A stretch of DNA of 64,000 nt from Brevibacillus centrosporus (GCF_003710815.1 NZ_RHHP01000026.1:79445-143444); one strand, 5' to 3'; counted from the stretch's first letter, positions 1 to 10,279 are shown. The notes: generated from the sequence alone by a model not told the origin. Program-made: numbers and translations.

Positions 1-170
1 TCTTCGCGATCAAAGGGAAGGACGGACGATACTTCGACGTTGAGCTTTCGCCAGGTGATCTCATCTCCGTTCCGCCAAACTTCCGTCACTACTTCACCCT
101 GATGGACGATCGCAAAATCAAGGCCATCCGCCTGTTCGTGACTCCAGCTGGCTGGGAAGCGATCTATTAA
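1..170 (+). CDS. mtnD: Acireductone dioxygenase (ARD), C-terminal part
   Basis: The reading frame is open from base 3 to the TAA at 168-170, so only about the last 55 residues lie in the window. They contain the ARD cupin tail PGDLISVPPNFRHYFTL followed by AIRLFVTPAGW, which fits the metal-binding cupin fold of acireductone dioxygenase in the methionine salvage pathway. The His in NFRHYFTL corresponds to a late metal ligand of this family. The start and upstream genes are outside the window, so the operon cannot be judged. A strong hairpin terminator follows 10 bases after the stop. Identification rests on the conserved tail only. Confidence 0.8.
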   Translation, partial: FAIKGKDGRYFDVELSPGDLISVPPNFRHYFTLMDDRKIKAIRLFVTPAGWEAIY

Positions 171-180
171 GAAAAAGGGA

Positions 181-216
181 AATCACCCCGTTGTCATTTG
201 ACCGGGGTGATTTTTT
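181..216. terminator. Intrinsic terminator between mtnD and gerC1
   Basis: A 10-bp stem (AATCACCCCG / CGGGGTGATT, 181-190 with 203-212) is followed by a T-run on the plus strand, ending mtnD. On the minus strand it is followed by TTCCCTTTTT, so it may also end the convergent ger1 operon. Confidence 0.8.
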
Positions 217-221
217 CATGC

Positions 222-1337
222 TTATTTGATGTTTCCATTACCTTTGATATCTACGTGCGTGACAATGTTGACCTTGGCCTGGGAAAAAGCCTGCGTCCAT
301 TCATTCTGGACTTTTTTCCACTCGTCATACTCATAGGCGCGGGCATGCAGTCCAAAGCCGAAGGGGTCAATTTTCAGTTTCTGACACTTGAGGAGCAGAT
401 CCTGATACTCTGCCTGAATTTCTTTTTCCAACACTGTTCCCATCTTTTTATAATCCTCGTCCATATCAAAAGGGAAAATCCGCTCAGAGATCGATACTCT
501 TAATTTCATATCCACATTAAAATGGAATCTGCCATCTACAAAGCTGGTTTTGACCTTCTTCGATAATCCTTTGACGAAGAAGCTGATGCGTCTTTGAATG
601 GTCTTCTCTGCTCCATCAGAATCTGGATAAGGAAGGCTAATCGAGATTTCACCTCTCTTCCCTTGCAGGAGCATCTGCAGAAAAGCAGTCTCCCTGCCCG
701 TTAAAGCGGTGGCAAATCCCCCTTTCTCCGTCAATAATGCCGTTCCTTCCACCTGTACCTCTTTTACCTTGTTCAGCTTTGTAATGCTTGGAGTGAGTCC
801 TTTTTCGTAAATTTGGCGATGAAGCTCCTGCACACTTGTTTTCACCGTAATATTCCTGCGGTTGGCGGTATCTACCAGCTTTAACAAATGCAGAGCGACT
901 CGCGGTTTCGCTTTTGTCTGCATGTGAAACAGTTCATGTACGGGTCCGTCATAGGCAATCATTCGGGCATTTACACTAAATCGAGCATCTCGATAGACCA
1001 CATCCATGAGCTGAAACCAATCCGTCGTTTGCAAAAGGCGTCTGCCAACGACAAACAACTGTACTTTTCCCGAGAGGGTCACCCCGGAAACCATTTCGTC
1101 AAACCGCTGCCGAGATTCCCTTAACGAGTGGGCTTTGACACCGTTTTCTTCCGACTTCACCTGTGCCTCCCTGCTGAAAACCGGACTGGAGGCGTAAAAC
1201 AATAGCTCGTTCTTTTCATTCACATCCAAACCAATCATCAAAGTCAGCGTAGCATCCTCCAGATCAATTCGATCCATACATCCTGGCAAGGAAAGTAACA
1301 GAAAGAGCGCCAATCCAATGTTCAGGACCTTCCTCAT
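222..1337 (-). CDS. gerC: Spore germination lipoprotein, Ger(x)C family (ger1 locus)
   Basis: A 371-residue protein with a lipoprotein signal peptide: positively charged start, hydrophobic stretch, and lipobox LPGC with the modified Cys at residue 20. GerC proteins sit on the outer face of the spore inner membrane as a subunit of GerABC nutrient receptors. Length and the C-terminal helical portion (around 'KMGTVLEKEIQAEY') fit the family. The ATG overlaps the last 4 bases of the permease gene (ATGA), so the two are translationally coupled. It is the last gene of a minus-strand operon in the order A-B-C. The receptor's ligand cannot be predicted. Intact. Confidence 0.9.
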   Translation of the reverse strand: MRKVLNIGLALFLLLSLPGCMDRIDLEDATLTLMIGLDVNEKNELLFYASSPVFSREAQVKSEENGVKAHSLRESRQRFDEMVSGVTLSGKVQLFVVGRRLLQTTDWFQLMDVVYRDARFSVNARMIAYDGPVHELFHMQTKAKPRVALHLLKLVDTANRRNITVKTSVQELHRQIYEKGLTPSITKLNKVKEVQVEGTALLTEKGGFATALTGRETAFLQMLLQGKRGEISISLPYPDSDGAEKTIQRRISFFVKGLSKKVKTSFVDGRFHFNVDMKLRVSISERIFPFDMDEDYKKMGTVLEKEIQAEYQDLLLKCQKLKIDPFGFGLHARAYEYDEWKKVQNEWTQAFSQAKVNIVTHVDIKGNGNIK

Positions 1338-2434
1338 GCTTCCTGCTCCTTAGGCTTTTTTCGTATAAACATCACGGCAGCCGCTAGAACTACCGGGAAG
1401 GCATACGCGACCACCAAGCCGACCTTGCCCCACAGCTTAACCAGCTTCTGCATATCACTGAACGATGGCATATAAATAAAGCTAACTACGATGATGAGGA
1501 ACAAAAAGATATAGAGATGCTTTCTGTGGTCTTGTTTTCCTAGTAATTGTGAGGTGGTAAACACAGTGAACAGCATGTACGGCAAACCCGTCGTGGATAG
1601 GATAAACATGTACGATGCTAAGAAAAGGATATCGACCCGCTCGAGGAATCGAAATTCAACGATCTTCCATAAACCGAGAGTAGGCCAGGTGAACTGAGTG
1701 ATTTCATCAGGGCTGTAAAACCCGAAGCAAAAGAGGGTTACTGACAAATACACCAGCATGGACAAAGTATTTGCCGTCACGATCCCCAGGGCAGCATACT
1801 GCTTTTTTTGCAAAAAAGGATACAAAAAGAAAGACAGCTCAAAGCCGACAAAAGACAGGATCGTTGATGGGACCCCTTGAAAAATGGGTGCCCAGCCCTC
1901 TCTCAAAACGGGCAGCAAGTGGAGCCAGTGCATATTTCTCCACATCGTCAATAGGACAAGCGGCATCCACAAAGTAAAGTAAAAGACTAATTCGGAGTAA
2001 CGTCCAAGCACGCGCACGCCGCTTTGAATCACTTGATGCGCCGGTATAATGAACAGCAGCACCACAATATACGCTGGGGTCTGAGGAAGCAGCCAATTAT
2101 TAATCAGAGCGACGGCATAAGTAAAAACAGTCATAGAGGCGAGAATACAGTACAGGACGATCAAAAAGACTACTGCTTTTCCCAGCCATTTCCCTAACAG
2201 CAGCTGTAGAATCTCGATAATCGTCATTTCCGGATATCTGCTCATCGCTTTGGTCAGGATTAAACTGACCATCACGGACACAGCCCAGCCAAGTATGATA
2301 GACATCCACCCATCGGTTCCGACGATATTCGCTAGATCCCTCGGCAGAGTTAAAACTCCGATTCCTACCTGCGCCCCATGTATCAAAAAGATATACTGCA
2401 TGACGGTGATTTCGTTATACGCATACTTTTTCAT
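1334..2434 (-). CDS. gerB: Spore germination permease, GerB family (ger1 locus)
   Basis: A 366-residue, strongly hydrophobic protein of about ten membrane helices. It belongs to the GerAB/ArcD/ProY branch of the amino acid-polyamine-organocation superfamily. The N-terminal 'HGAQVGIGVLTLPRDLA' resembles the unwound first helix that helps form the ligand pocket in GerAB proteins. It is the nutrient-sensing subunit of a GerABC receptor in the spore inner membrane. It overlaps gerA by 4 bases upstream and gerC by 4 bases downstream, a tightly coupled operon. Length is normal for the family and no damage is seen. Confidence 0.9.
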   Translation of the reverse strand: MKKYAYNEITVMQYIFLIHGAQVGIGVLTLPRDLANIVGTDGWMSIILGWAVSVMVSLILTKAMSRYPEMTIIEILQLLLGKWLGKAVVFLIVLYCILASMTVFTYAVALINNWLLPQTPAYIVVLLFIIPAHQVIQSGVRVLGRYSELVFYFTLWMPLVLLTMWRNMHWLHLLPVLREGWAPIFQGVPSTILSFVGFELSFFLYPFLQKKQYAALGIVTANTLSMLVYLSVTLFCFGFYSPDEITQFTWPTLGLWKIVEFRFLERVDILFLASYMFILSTTGLPYMLFTVFTTSQLLGKQDHRKHLYIFLFLIIVVSFIYMPSFSDMQKLVKLWGKVGLVVAYAFPVVLAAAVMFIRKKPKEQEA

Positions 2435-3972
2435 TTACCATCCCCCTCGGGACGATTCTCTCCCTGCCGCTTCAATTGGCGAGCTCTGGCGCTAACCGGC
2501 CTGTTTTTCATATTCCAAAGCGGCACTCTGACAAACAGATCCTTCCAATCGGAGTAACGAGTGGGTGCCAGGGGACTACCATAAGGAACACCCAAAGACT
2601 CCAGTGAAATCATATGTCCCATCATCGTCATCAAGCCGATCACAATTCCTACAATCCCAAACATACCCGCCAGCCCCATCATCACGAAGCGAAGCAAGCG
2701 CAATGCCGATGCCATATCATAGTTCGGGATGATAAACGAGGCGATCGCAGTAAACGCCACAACGATCACCATGATATTGCTGACGACCCCTGCTTGAACG
2801 ACTGCTTGACCAATGACGATACCGCCGACAATTCCGACTGTCTGGCCAATGGGTGCCGGCAGCCGTACTCCCGCTTCTCTGAGCATTTCCAGCGTCAGCT
2901 CCATCAGCATCGCCTCCAATAGTGGCGGAAAAGGCACACGCTCTCTAGACTCTCCCACAGACAAAATCAAATCAATAGGTATGACCTCGTAGTTGAACGA
3001 AACAAGAGCGATATAAACAGCAGGCAAGAAAGTAGCAACCAGAAAGGCCAAATACCGCAGCAAGCGTATAAAGGTTGCCACTGGCCATCTTGTACTGTAA
3101 TCGTCCACCGTTTGAAAAAACGAGGCAAAAGTGGCGGGACCAACTAAAACACTCGGAGAACGGTCTACGACAACGGCAATTCGCCCTTGCAGCAAATGGG
3201 ACGCCACGGAGTCTGGTCTCTCTGTGGTAACAAGCTGCGGAAAAGGAGAAAAAGGGTTGTCCTCAATCAACTCTGCCAGTTCTCCTGTATTGATGACTGC
3301 ATCGATGTTCAGCAGCTTGATACGATCCTCCATTTCCTTCAGAACATCCGGGCTGGCGATGTCTTCCATGTACATGATAGATAACTTCGTTTTCCCCCGC
3401 TCCCCCACGCGGAGCTGCTTGATCTTCAGCTCCCGATTCGGGAGATAGCGTCGTATCAGGGCGATATTTTGTATGTCCGTCTCAACAAAACCTTGGTGTG
3501 CCCCTTTTAGCGACGCCTCCATCTGCGGGTCTTCTACTGCCCGCTGTGGCCAACCATGCGTCTCTACCACACAGGCTTCGGTCCGCCCCTCGATCAGCAG
3601 AACGCTGCTCCCCTGCAAAATCTCAGCTTCCACTGTTTCCATATCGTAGGCATTTGATATCGCACCTACGGAAAGTAAATCTACAATGCTCGTATCTGCG
3701 TTTGACGTCGGATTCAGTAGAGGGCGAAGCATGTTATTGTTGATGGAATTTTTGTCGACTAGACCTGACAAGTATACTAGCGCCACTCGCCCCTCGGCGA
3801 AATTACTCTCAAATGTGCGTATGATCAAATCTGGAGTCAACGTAAAAATCGTTTGGAGCATGGCAATATTCTCATCCAATCGGTCAGAGATCGGTTGGAT
3901 GGAGCCCGTGATTGGACGTTTTCCCAACATAGCCAATGCCCGTTTCCTGCCCAGCCATCCTTTCAGACTCAT
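2431..3972 (-). CDS. gerA: Spore germination receptor subunit, GerA family (ger1 locus)
   Basis: A 513-residue GerA protein: a soluble N-terminal region (residues 1-300) with the family core around 'RRAVEDPQMEASLKGAHQGFVETDIQNIALIRR', followed by a membrane region of about five helices from residue ~310. The frame stays open upstream to 4158, but that part lacks family similarity and runs into the divergent operon. The chosen ATG at 3972 has GAGGA about 10 bases upstream and starts MSLKGWLGRKR. It is the first gene of the minus-strand A-B-C operon. The start is confident but not certain. The 160-bp gap to gerB2 must hold both divergent promoters. Confidence 0.88.
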   Translation of the reverse strand: MSLKGWLGRKRALAMLGKRPITGSIQPISDRLDENIAMLQTIFTLTPDLIIRTFESNFAEGRVALVYLSGLVDKNSINNNMLRPLLNPTSNADTSIVDLLSVGAISNAYDMETVEAEILQGSSVLLIEGRTEACVVETHGWPQRAVEDPQMEASLKGAHQGFVETDIQNIALIRRYLPNRELKIKQLRVGERGKTKLSIMYMEDIASPDVLKEMEDRIKLLNIDAVINTGELAELIEDNPFSPFPQLVTTERPDSVASHLLQGRIAVVVDRSPSVLVGPATFASFFQTVDDYSTRWPVATFIRLLRYLAFLVATFLPAVYIALVSFNYEVIPIDLILSVGESRERVPFPPLLEAMLMELTLEMLREAGVRLPAPIGQTVGIVGGIVIGQAVVQAGVVSNIMVIVVAFTAIASFIIPNYDMASALRLLRFVMMGLAGMFGIVGIVIGLMTMMGHMISLESLGVPYGSPLAPTRYSDWKDLFVRVPLWNMKNRPVSARARQLKRQGENRPEGDGK

Positions 3973-4131
3973 GTATCCACGATCCTCGCGATATTTGGAT
4001 TTGCTCTCGTTATCGTGGGTGTTTTTTCCCAATAATATGCATTCCGCCTGTGCTCTCCTCCAGCAGATATTGCATAGTTTTCTTGACAAAGCAAATACTG
4101 TCAGGGAAATGAACAGGTACCTAGGAGAATT

Positions 4132-5219
4132 ATGAAAAACGGTTTTTCTTTCGCACAAGTGGTCGTCATCCTCATGCTCTCAAACGGTCTTATGAATCAT
4201 TTCATCGTCATCCCTATGATGCTAGATGTAGCCAAAAGGGACGCGTGGATTTCTGTCCTTCTGTCAGGTGCGCTTTATCTGCTCTGGATCGGAATCCTCT
4301 ATTTTGTCTATCAAAAAACGCAGAAGGATCACCTTCTACGTTGGATAAAGGACCGATTTGGATCCGTCGTGTACGTGCCGATTGCTCTTCTGCTCTCGCT
4401 CTATTGCTTTTTGAATGCCACCGTGACGATGGAGGATACGGTAACGTGGATTAGCCTGTCGTTTGCTCCGGAGACACCCATTTTTGTCCACTCCATTATT
4501 TTTGCGAGCCTCTGTCTAGTGAACGCCTTGCTGGACATTCGGTCCATTGCCATGATGTCCAGCATCCTTCTGCCGGTAGTGGTCGTTTTGGGCTTTTTCG
4601 TCATGACCACCAATTTCCAGCACAAAGATTACAGCTTCCTTTTGCCGATCATGGAAAATGGCTTCTCTCCGGTGTCACAAGGCATGCTCTACGCGGGAGG
4701 CGGCTTTGCTGAACTGATTTTATTCCTTCTTCTGCAGCACCATTTGAAGACGAAAATTTCTTATCTGCAGATCATTCTGCTCGGAGTTACGATGATCGGG
4801 CTAACACTGGGGCTACCATTGGCGCCGTTGTGGAGTTCGGACCTATGGAAGCTGCGAAATTGCGCTATCCCGCATACGAAGAGTGGCGACTGGTCAATAT
4901 CGGACTGTATATCGAGCATTAGGATTTCCTCAGTATTTTCCAGTGGTTCAGCGGTGCGTTTATTCGTGTATCGCTCTTTCACTACCTGATTGTCGAATTG
5001 CTCATGATACCCCAGGGTCCACGACGCAAATGGTGGCTCTTCGGCCTGTTCAGCCTCTCTACGGTCATTACTGTGCTCCCGTTGAGTGACATCCTTTTTT
5101 ATCGTCTGCTTTCTTCTTATTTTCTGCCCACTTTATTCATGATCGCTTTGTTTCTTTCCATCGTGCTCGCTTTTCTGACAGCCCTCGCTCACAGGAGGAA
5201 ACATCATGAAGAATCCTAG
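4132..5219 (+). pseudogene. GerB-family germination permease, broken (ger2 locus)
   Basis: It begins as a normal GerB permease (MKNGFSFAQVVVILML..., preceded by the RBS AGGAG) closely resembling the intact permease at 60310-61410. Near base 4810 one base is missing: the matching frame (GAVVEFGP, then EEWRLVNIG) continues in another register. That register carries an in-frame TAG at 4920-4922 and then runs on to 5219 with the expected C-terminal helices. Two independent lesions argue for a real pseudogene and not a single read error. It is the first gene of a B-A-C operon whose other two genes are also broken. Confidence 0.88.
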
Positions 5220-6447
5220 ATTTCAAAAGGTGAAAGGGGTCTCTCCAGCAGTTTCGGGGTCAAAGGATCCCACGGAAATAGACGAGCTCTCCAAATTTGC
5301 TTTTGTTCTTTGAGAATCTCCAAGCTGTCTACTATATTGAGACTGGCAGTGCCCCCAAACGCGAGCCTGAGGAACCGAATTCCGACGTATCCATACGCGG
5401 TCCGCGCGACGGCTTTACGGAAGAAGTCAGCACCAATCTCGCTTTGATTCGCAAGCGTTTGAAGACGTATCAGCTAAAATATGTGCCGTATATCATCGGT
5501 ACCCATACACATACTTGTGTCGGACTTTTATATCTCAAGGATCAAATCGACCCGCTGCTCTTGGAGGAAATCAAAGACAAGATTGATTCGCTGCACAGCA
5601 AAGGAATTATCAGCGGGCTTCAAGCGGAGGAACAGCTATCAAGCACCCCGTTTACACTGCTCCCTGAATACCAGTACACAGGCAGACCGGATTACGTATG
5701 CACGGCTCTGCTCAAAGGTCGGTTTGCCGTGTTAATCGACGGCTCTCCCACCGCCCTGGTCGGGCCCGTCAACTTCTCTATGCTGCTGAACGCCGCAGAG
5801 GACACGAATACCTCCGTATTTACGGTCGTGTTTGTTCGTATCATTCGCATGGTGAGCGTAGTCATGGCCTTGTTCTTGCCTGGCTTCTGGGTAGCGCTCG
5901 TTACTACCACCACGACCAGCTCCCGTATACGCTCATCGCGACGATCATCATGTCGCGCCAAGGCGTTCCGCTGCCAGCTGCTCTGGAGGTTCTGCTGATG
6001 GTGCTCTTGTTTGATCTGTTTAAAGAAGCCGGGCTGCGCCTGCCGCTTGCGATCGGGCAAACACTCTCTGTAGTCGGCGGACTCATTGTCGGTCAGGCAG
6101 CGATTTCTGCAGGACTGACCTCATCGGGAAGCCTCGTGATCGTCGCTCTCTCCGTCATGGCTACTTTTACCCTGACGAACCAGCATGTCGTTGGTACGAT
6201 CAGCATCTTGCGGATCATCATCCTCCTTATTTGTTCGCTGCTCGGCATGTTTGGCTACATGATGGCTCTTTTGGGGACTGTTCTGTACTTCGTGAACAAG
6301 CGTTCCTTTGGCTTGTATTATTTGAGCCCGATCACCCCAACCTACTGGTCCGACCTGCTTCGGATGCTATTTCGTACGCCTTGGCGCAAGGTAGAAAGCC
6401 GCCCCCAAATGCTGGATGATCCTGCTCGAAACGAGGTGCAGGAATAG
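5206..6447 (+). pseudogene. GerA-family germination receptor subunit, broken (ger2 locus)
   Basis: An ATG at 5206 with RBS AGGAGG begins MKNPRFQKVK and hits TGA after 35 codons. Similarity to the intact paralogue at 61400 resumes in another frame at about 5297 (LLLFFENLQAVYY), with most of the N-terminal ~80 residues missing. The core 'SIRGPRDGFTEEVSTNLALIRKR' is present. A second frameshift lies near 5905, after LPGFWVAL. The rest (LPYTLIATIIMSRQGVP... to 6447) continues in the third register. One deletion plus two frameshifts make a functional product very unlikely. Confidence 0.88.
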
Positions 6448-6449
6448 GC

Positions 6450-7222
6450 ATGCTTCCCCTGCGCCTGGTCATTGTCCTATTGCTATCATCGTTTCTTATG
6501 GGCGGCTGCTGGAATGCGCGGGAAATCGAGACGATGAATTACATCAATGCGCTCGGCGTGGACTATGTAAACAACAAAGTCATCGTCCACGCCCAAATCC
6601 TCAGCTTTACCAATATCGCCAAAATGGAGGCAGGCGGGCAGCAAACACCGGAAACAGTGGCTACCGTAAAGGGAGAGGGAGAGAATTTTTTGACTGCCGT
6701 ATTTCAGATTTACCCCTCCTCCCAGCAACGCTTGACCTGGAGCCATATGAGGGCACTCGTGTTTACGGAGGAGGCGATCCGCCATGGTCTGGTGGATCAA
6801 GTCTTGGATGAAATGGACCGCTACTACGAGTTTCGCTACACCCTGTGGGCCTACTCTACACACGAAGCGATGGTTGAGCTTTTCCATGCCAAACCGCTTT
6901 TTCACATTTCCGTCCTCTACTCGCAATTAACCGATCCAGGGGACATTTCGGCCAAACCGGACCTGTGGAAGAAATCGCTAGAGAAGTGGAAAAAACGATC
7001 GCGACGGACATCAAAAGCCTTTTTGAGAAAGGGCTGAAGCAAAACATCGACACGCTGCAGCTCGGTCATACCCTCTACCGGAAGAATCCACAGGTATGGA
7101 AGCGATACGCCGTTCAAGACCGCCTGCCACTCACGCCCGCATCCCTGGAATCAGTGATCGTCAACGTCTCGATCGAAAATGGCGGCCTGGCTAAGGTCAA
7201 GCAAAAGCGCAAACAAAAATAA
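6450..7222 (+). pseudogene. GerC-family germination lipoprotein, broken (ger2 locus)
   Basis: The start at 6450, 2 bases after the gerA2 stop, encodes a normal lipoprotein signal with lipobox MGGC followed by WNAREIETM, typical of GerC. After about 165 residues (near 6955) the sequence jumps to the C-terminal part (VEKTIATDIKSLFEKGLKQNIDTLQLG) in another frame. Compared with the 390-residue paralogue at 62779, roughly 130 residues of the middle are absent. It is therefore an internal deletion with frameshift. All three ger2 genes are dead, so the whole receptor has been lost. Confidence 0.88.
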
Positions 7223-7226
7223 TTAA

Positions 7227-7262
7227 AGAAGGAGCGAGGGAATAGTCCCCCGCTCCTTTTGC
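7227..7262 (+). terminator. Intrinsic terminator after ger2
   Basis: Stem GGAGCG-A-GGG / CCC-C-CGCTCC with a 5-base loop, followed by TTTT; ends the decayed ger2 operon. Confidence 0.75.
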
Positions 7263-7276
7263 ACAACTACATCTGC

Positions 7277-9061
7277 CTACAGGACGTAACCGCCCGCTTC
7301 AATGACGCGGTCCGCAATCGCCCGTTTCAGATGTACAGTATTGACTGGCGTGCGTCGTGTCAGCTTTTTCAAAATAGACAGTCGCAGACGCAGGTCGTCT
7401 CCTTCTTCCATAGCGGCAAGTGCTTCTTTTGCCCAAGCCTCTACGCGATCAAACGCCTCCTGTACATACCCGACAGTCAGATCCAGCTTTTGCTGTTCGT
7501 TTTCCAGCCCGCCCGCTGCAATTGCTTTTTCCGTACGCTTCACGACGCTGTCCATTGCGTACAGCTCGATCAGCATGTCTGCCGCGAATGCCAGCAGCTC
7601 CTGCTCTTTGGAGATCGCTTGCTGGTACTTCATCAGCGCAGAGCCTGCCACCATCAGGATGATTTTGCGCGTCATATCGAGCAGGTGCTTCTCGGCAGCC
7701 AATGGCGCATCCTCGATTTCCTGCGGATAATAGCTCATCAGCTCCTGCTGCAGAGTCGCCGCCGCTTGCAGCAGTGGCAGCTCGCCCTTCATCGCCTTTT
7801 TCACCAGCGTATCTGGGATCAGCAGGCGGTTGATTTCATTGGTTCCTTCGAAAATGCGGTTAATCCGGGAATCGCGATACATGTTTTCAATTTCATACTC
7901 GGACATGAAGCCGTATCCACCGTGGATCTGGACGCCCTCATCCACGCAGTAGTCCAGCACCTCTGTAGCGAACACTTTGTTGATAGAGCACTCAATCGCA
8001 TAATCAGCGATCGCCTTCGCTACTTCCTGGCCTTCGTCTACCTTTTCCCCCAACCGGCTCAAAGCGGTGTCGAACATCCCTACAGTGCGGTATACGGAGC
8101 TTTCCGCCGCATAGGTTTTCAGCGCCATGTTCGCCAGCTTGTTTTTGATCAAGGTAAAGTTGGCGATCGGAGTCTTGAACTGCTTGCGATCTTTTGCATA
8201 GCTCGTCGCGATGCTCAAAGCATGCTTCGCCGAACCAACTGCACCGACCGCCAGCTTGTAGCGTCCTACGTTCAAGATGTTAAAAGCGATGACATGACCT
8301 CTGCCTACTTCACCCAGCACGTTTTCCACTGGAACGGCTACGTCTTGCAAAATAACCGTGCGGGTCGAGGAGCTCTTGATTCCCATTTTCTTTTCTTCGG
8401 CACCAAAGGAAACACCCGGGAATGTCCGCTCTACGATAAAGGCAGTAAATTTCTCCCCATCGACTTTCGCATACACGATGAACACGTCCGCGAAGCCTGC
8501 ATTCGTAATCCACTGCTTCTCACCGTTGAGAAGGTAATGCGTGCCGTCAGCCGACAGAGTCGCCGTCGTTTTTGCCCCCAGAGCGTCCGAGCCGGAGCCT
8601 GGCTCTGTCAGGCAATACGCAGCGATGCGAGCACCAGAAGCGAGGTCTGGCAGATAGCGCCGCTTTTGATCGTCATTCCCGAAGTAAACGATCGGCAAAG
8701 AACCAATTCCGACGTGCGCCCCATAGCTGAGTGCAAATCCACGAGCCAGCGCGAACTTCTCCGTCACCAATGCGGTGCTCACCTTATCCAGTCCGAGCCC
8801 CTCGTATTTCTCAGGCACATCGCCCGCTAAAAGTCCCAGCTCTCCTGCTTCCTTCAACAGACGTACAGAGATATCAAAATGGTGGTTCTCCAGCTCTTCC
8901 AGATGCGGGCGCACTTCGTTGTGGATGAAGTCCTCAGTCGTCTTGGCGATCATCTTTTGCTCTTCGGTATACTCTTCTGGAACAAACACATCATCTGCCG
9001 AACCTGCATCAATCAGAAAGCTTCCACCACGGATCAATTCTTTTGTATCTGCCATTTGCAA
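7277..9061 (-). CDS. fadE: Long-chain acyl-CoA dehydrogenase FadE
   Basis: A 594-residue FAD-dependent acyl-CoA dehydrogenase, the same length as Bacillus subtilis FadE. It performs the first oxidation of fatty-acid beta-oxidation (acyl-CoA to trans-2-enoyl-CoA). Visible features are an N-terminal helical domain, the flavin-domain signature 'AYCLTEPGSGSDALGAKTTA', the C-terminal 'QIHGGYGFMSEYEIENMYRDSR', and 'FEGTNEINRL', which carries the catalytic Glu of this subfamily. A C-terminal extension of ~170 residues is typical of the VLCAD-like group. RBS AAAGGAG precedes ATG. It is the third gene of the fadN-fadA-fadE operon, 39 bases after fadA. Confidence 0.92.
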   Translation of the reverse strand: MQMADTKELIRGGSFLIDAGSADDVFVPEEYTEEQKMIAKTTEDFIHNEVRPHLEELENHHFDISVRLLKEAGELGLLAGDVPEKYEGLGLDKVSTALVTEKFALARGFALSYGAHVGIGSLPIVYFGNDDQKRRYLPDLASGARIAAYCLTEPGSGSDALGAKTTATLSADGTHYLLNGEKQWITNAGFADVFIVYAKVDGEKFTAFIVERTFPGVSFGAEEKKMGIKSSSTRTVILQDVAVPVENVLGEVGRGHVIAFNILNVGRYKLAVGAVGSAKHALSIATSYAKDRKQFKTPIANFTLIKNKLANMALKTYAAESSVYRTVGMFDTALSRLGEKVDEGQEVAKAIADYAIECSINKVFATEVLDYCVDEGVQIHGGYGFMSEYEIENMYRDSRINRIFEGTNEINRLLIPDTLVKKAMKGELPLLQAAATLQQELMSYYPQEIEDAPLAAEKHLLDMTRKIILMVAGSALMKYQQAISKEQELLAFAADMLIELYAMDSVVKRTEKAIAAGGLENEQQKLDLTVGYVQEAFDRVEAWAKEALAAMEEGDDLRLRLSILKKLTRRTPVNTVHLKRAIADRVIEAGGYVL

Positions 9062-9100
9062 AGACCGCTCCTTTATGAAATGTTAGGGTAATTGAATCAT

Positions 9101-10279
9101 TTACAGCATTTCGAAAACGCCTGCCGCACCCATACCGCCGCCGACACACATGGTGACGACACCGTATTTGCCGCCCCGACGCTTCAGTTCGTTCAAGATG
9201 GAGATCGTCAGCTTCGTTCCCGTGCACCCCATCGGATGACCCAGAGCGATTGCTCCTCCATTGACATTGACCTTCTCCGGATCCAGCCCCAGCTCGCGAA
9301 TGACTGCTACAGCCTGAGAAGCAAACGCTTCGTTCAGTTCAAAGAGATCAATATCCTCGAGGCGGAGGCCAGCCATTTTCAGGGCTTTCGGGATCGCCAC
9401 GATCGGGCCAATTCCCATCACGTCAGGGTCCACTCCCCCTACTGTGAAGGAGCGGAACTTGGCAATCGGCGAAGCTCCCAGCTCTTCAGCCTTCTCGGCG
9501 GACATGACCAGCACCGCGGCAGCTCCGTCACTCGTTTGCGAAGAGTTTCCTGCCGTTACGGACCCTTGGACGTGAAACACTGGCTTCAGCTTCGCCAGCG
9601 CTTCCACGGACGTATCCGGGCGAGGACCTTCGTCGATCTGAAATACGCTTTCTTTTATTTGCAGGTTGCCTGCTGCATCAAAGGAATGCTGCTTAACGGT
9701 AAGCGGGACGATCTCCTCCTGGAACTTGCCAGAAGCAATCGCCGCCGCTGCTCGCTGATGGCTGACCACCGAAAAAGCATCCTGATCTTCTCTGGTTACG
9801 TTGTACCGTTTGGCTACTTCCTCAGCCGTATGGCCCATACCCATGTATGCTTCCGGCATCATCTCCACCAACGTAGGATTGAGCGCGACCTTGTGCCCGA
9901 CCATCGGGATCAGACTCATGCTTTCGATCCCACCAGCCACCAGTATATCTGCACCGCCGGAAATGATCTGCTGGGCGGCATAGGCAATACTTTGCAACCC
10001 GGATGAGCAAAACCGGTTGATGGTAATACCCGGTACACTTGTCGGCAGACCTGCGCGTAGACTGACGAGACGCGCCATATTCATGCCTAGCTCTGCTTCC
10101 GGTGTAGCCGTTCCCATGATGACGTCCTCGATATCCTCCGCCTTCACCTGGGGAACGCGGCGCAGCAAGTCGCTGACGACCGCTCCCCCCATATCTACCG
10201 GATGTACGTCCTTTAAGCTGCCCCGCTTTGCTCTGCCAATGGCAGTGCGGGCACCTGCAACGATCACTGCTTCTCGCAT
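9101..10279 (-). CDS. fadA: Acetyl-CoA acyltransferase (3-ketoacyl-CoA thiolase)
   Basis: A 392-residue thiolase that cleaves 3-ketoacyl-CoA with CoA in the last step of beta-oxidation. The nucleophilic Cys is at residue 91 in 'TINRFCSSGLQS'. The catalytic His lies in 'GGAIALGHPMGCTG', and the second active-site Cys in 'MCVGGGMGAAG'. Length is normal. The gene lies 48 bases downstream of fadN and 39 bases upstream of fadE, in the same order as the Bacillus subtilis fadNAE operon, so a shared transcript controlled by FadR is expected. Confidence 0.94.
   Translation of the reverse strand: MREAVIVAGARTAIGRAKRGSLKDVHPVDMGGAVVSDLLRRVPQVKAEDIEDVIMGTATPEAELGMNMARLVSLRAGLPTSVPGITINRFCSSGLQSIAYAAQQIISGGADILVAGGIESMSLIPMVGHKVALNPTLVEMMPEAYMGMGHTAEEVAKRYNVTREDQDAFSVVSHQRAAAAIASGKFQEEIVPLTVKQHSFDAAGNLQIKESVFQIDEGPRPDTSVEALAKLKPVFHVQGSVTAGNSSQTSDGAAAVLVMSAEKAEELGASPIAKFRSFTVGGVDPDVMGIGPIVAIPKALKMAGLRLEDIDLFELNEAFASQAVAVIRELGLDPEKVNVNGGAIALGHPMGCTGTKLTISILNELKRRGGKYGVVTMCVGGGMGAAGVFEML

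Noticed and set aside
3973..4158. N-terminal extension of gerA1 up to 4158
   Set aside because: Not family-like and overlaps the divergent gerB2 start; ATG 3972 has its own GAGGA.
7259..8830. 523-residue open frame on the plus strand opposite fadE
   Set aside because: Shadow ORF lacking any recognisable motif and full of Cys, Arg and Gln.
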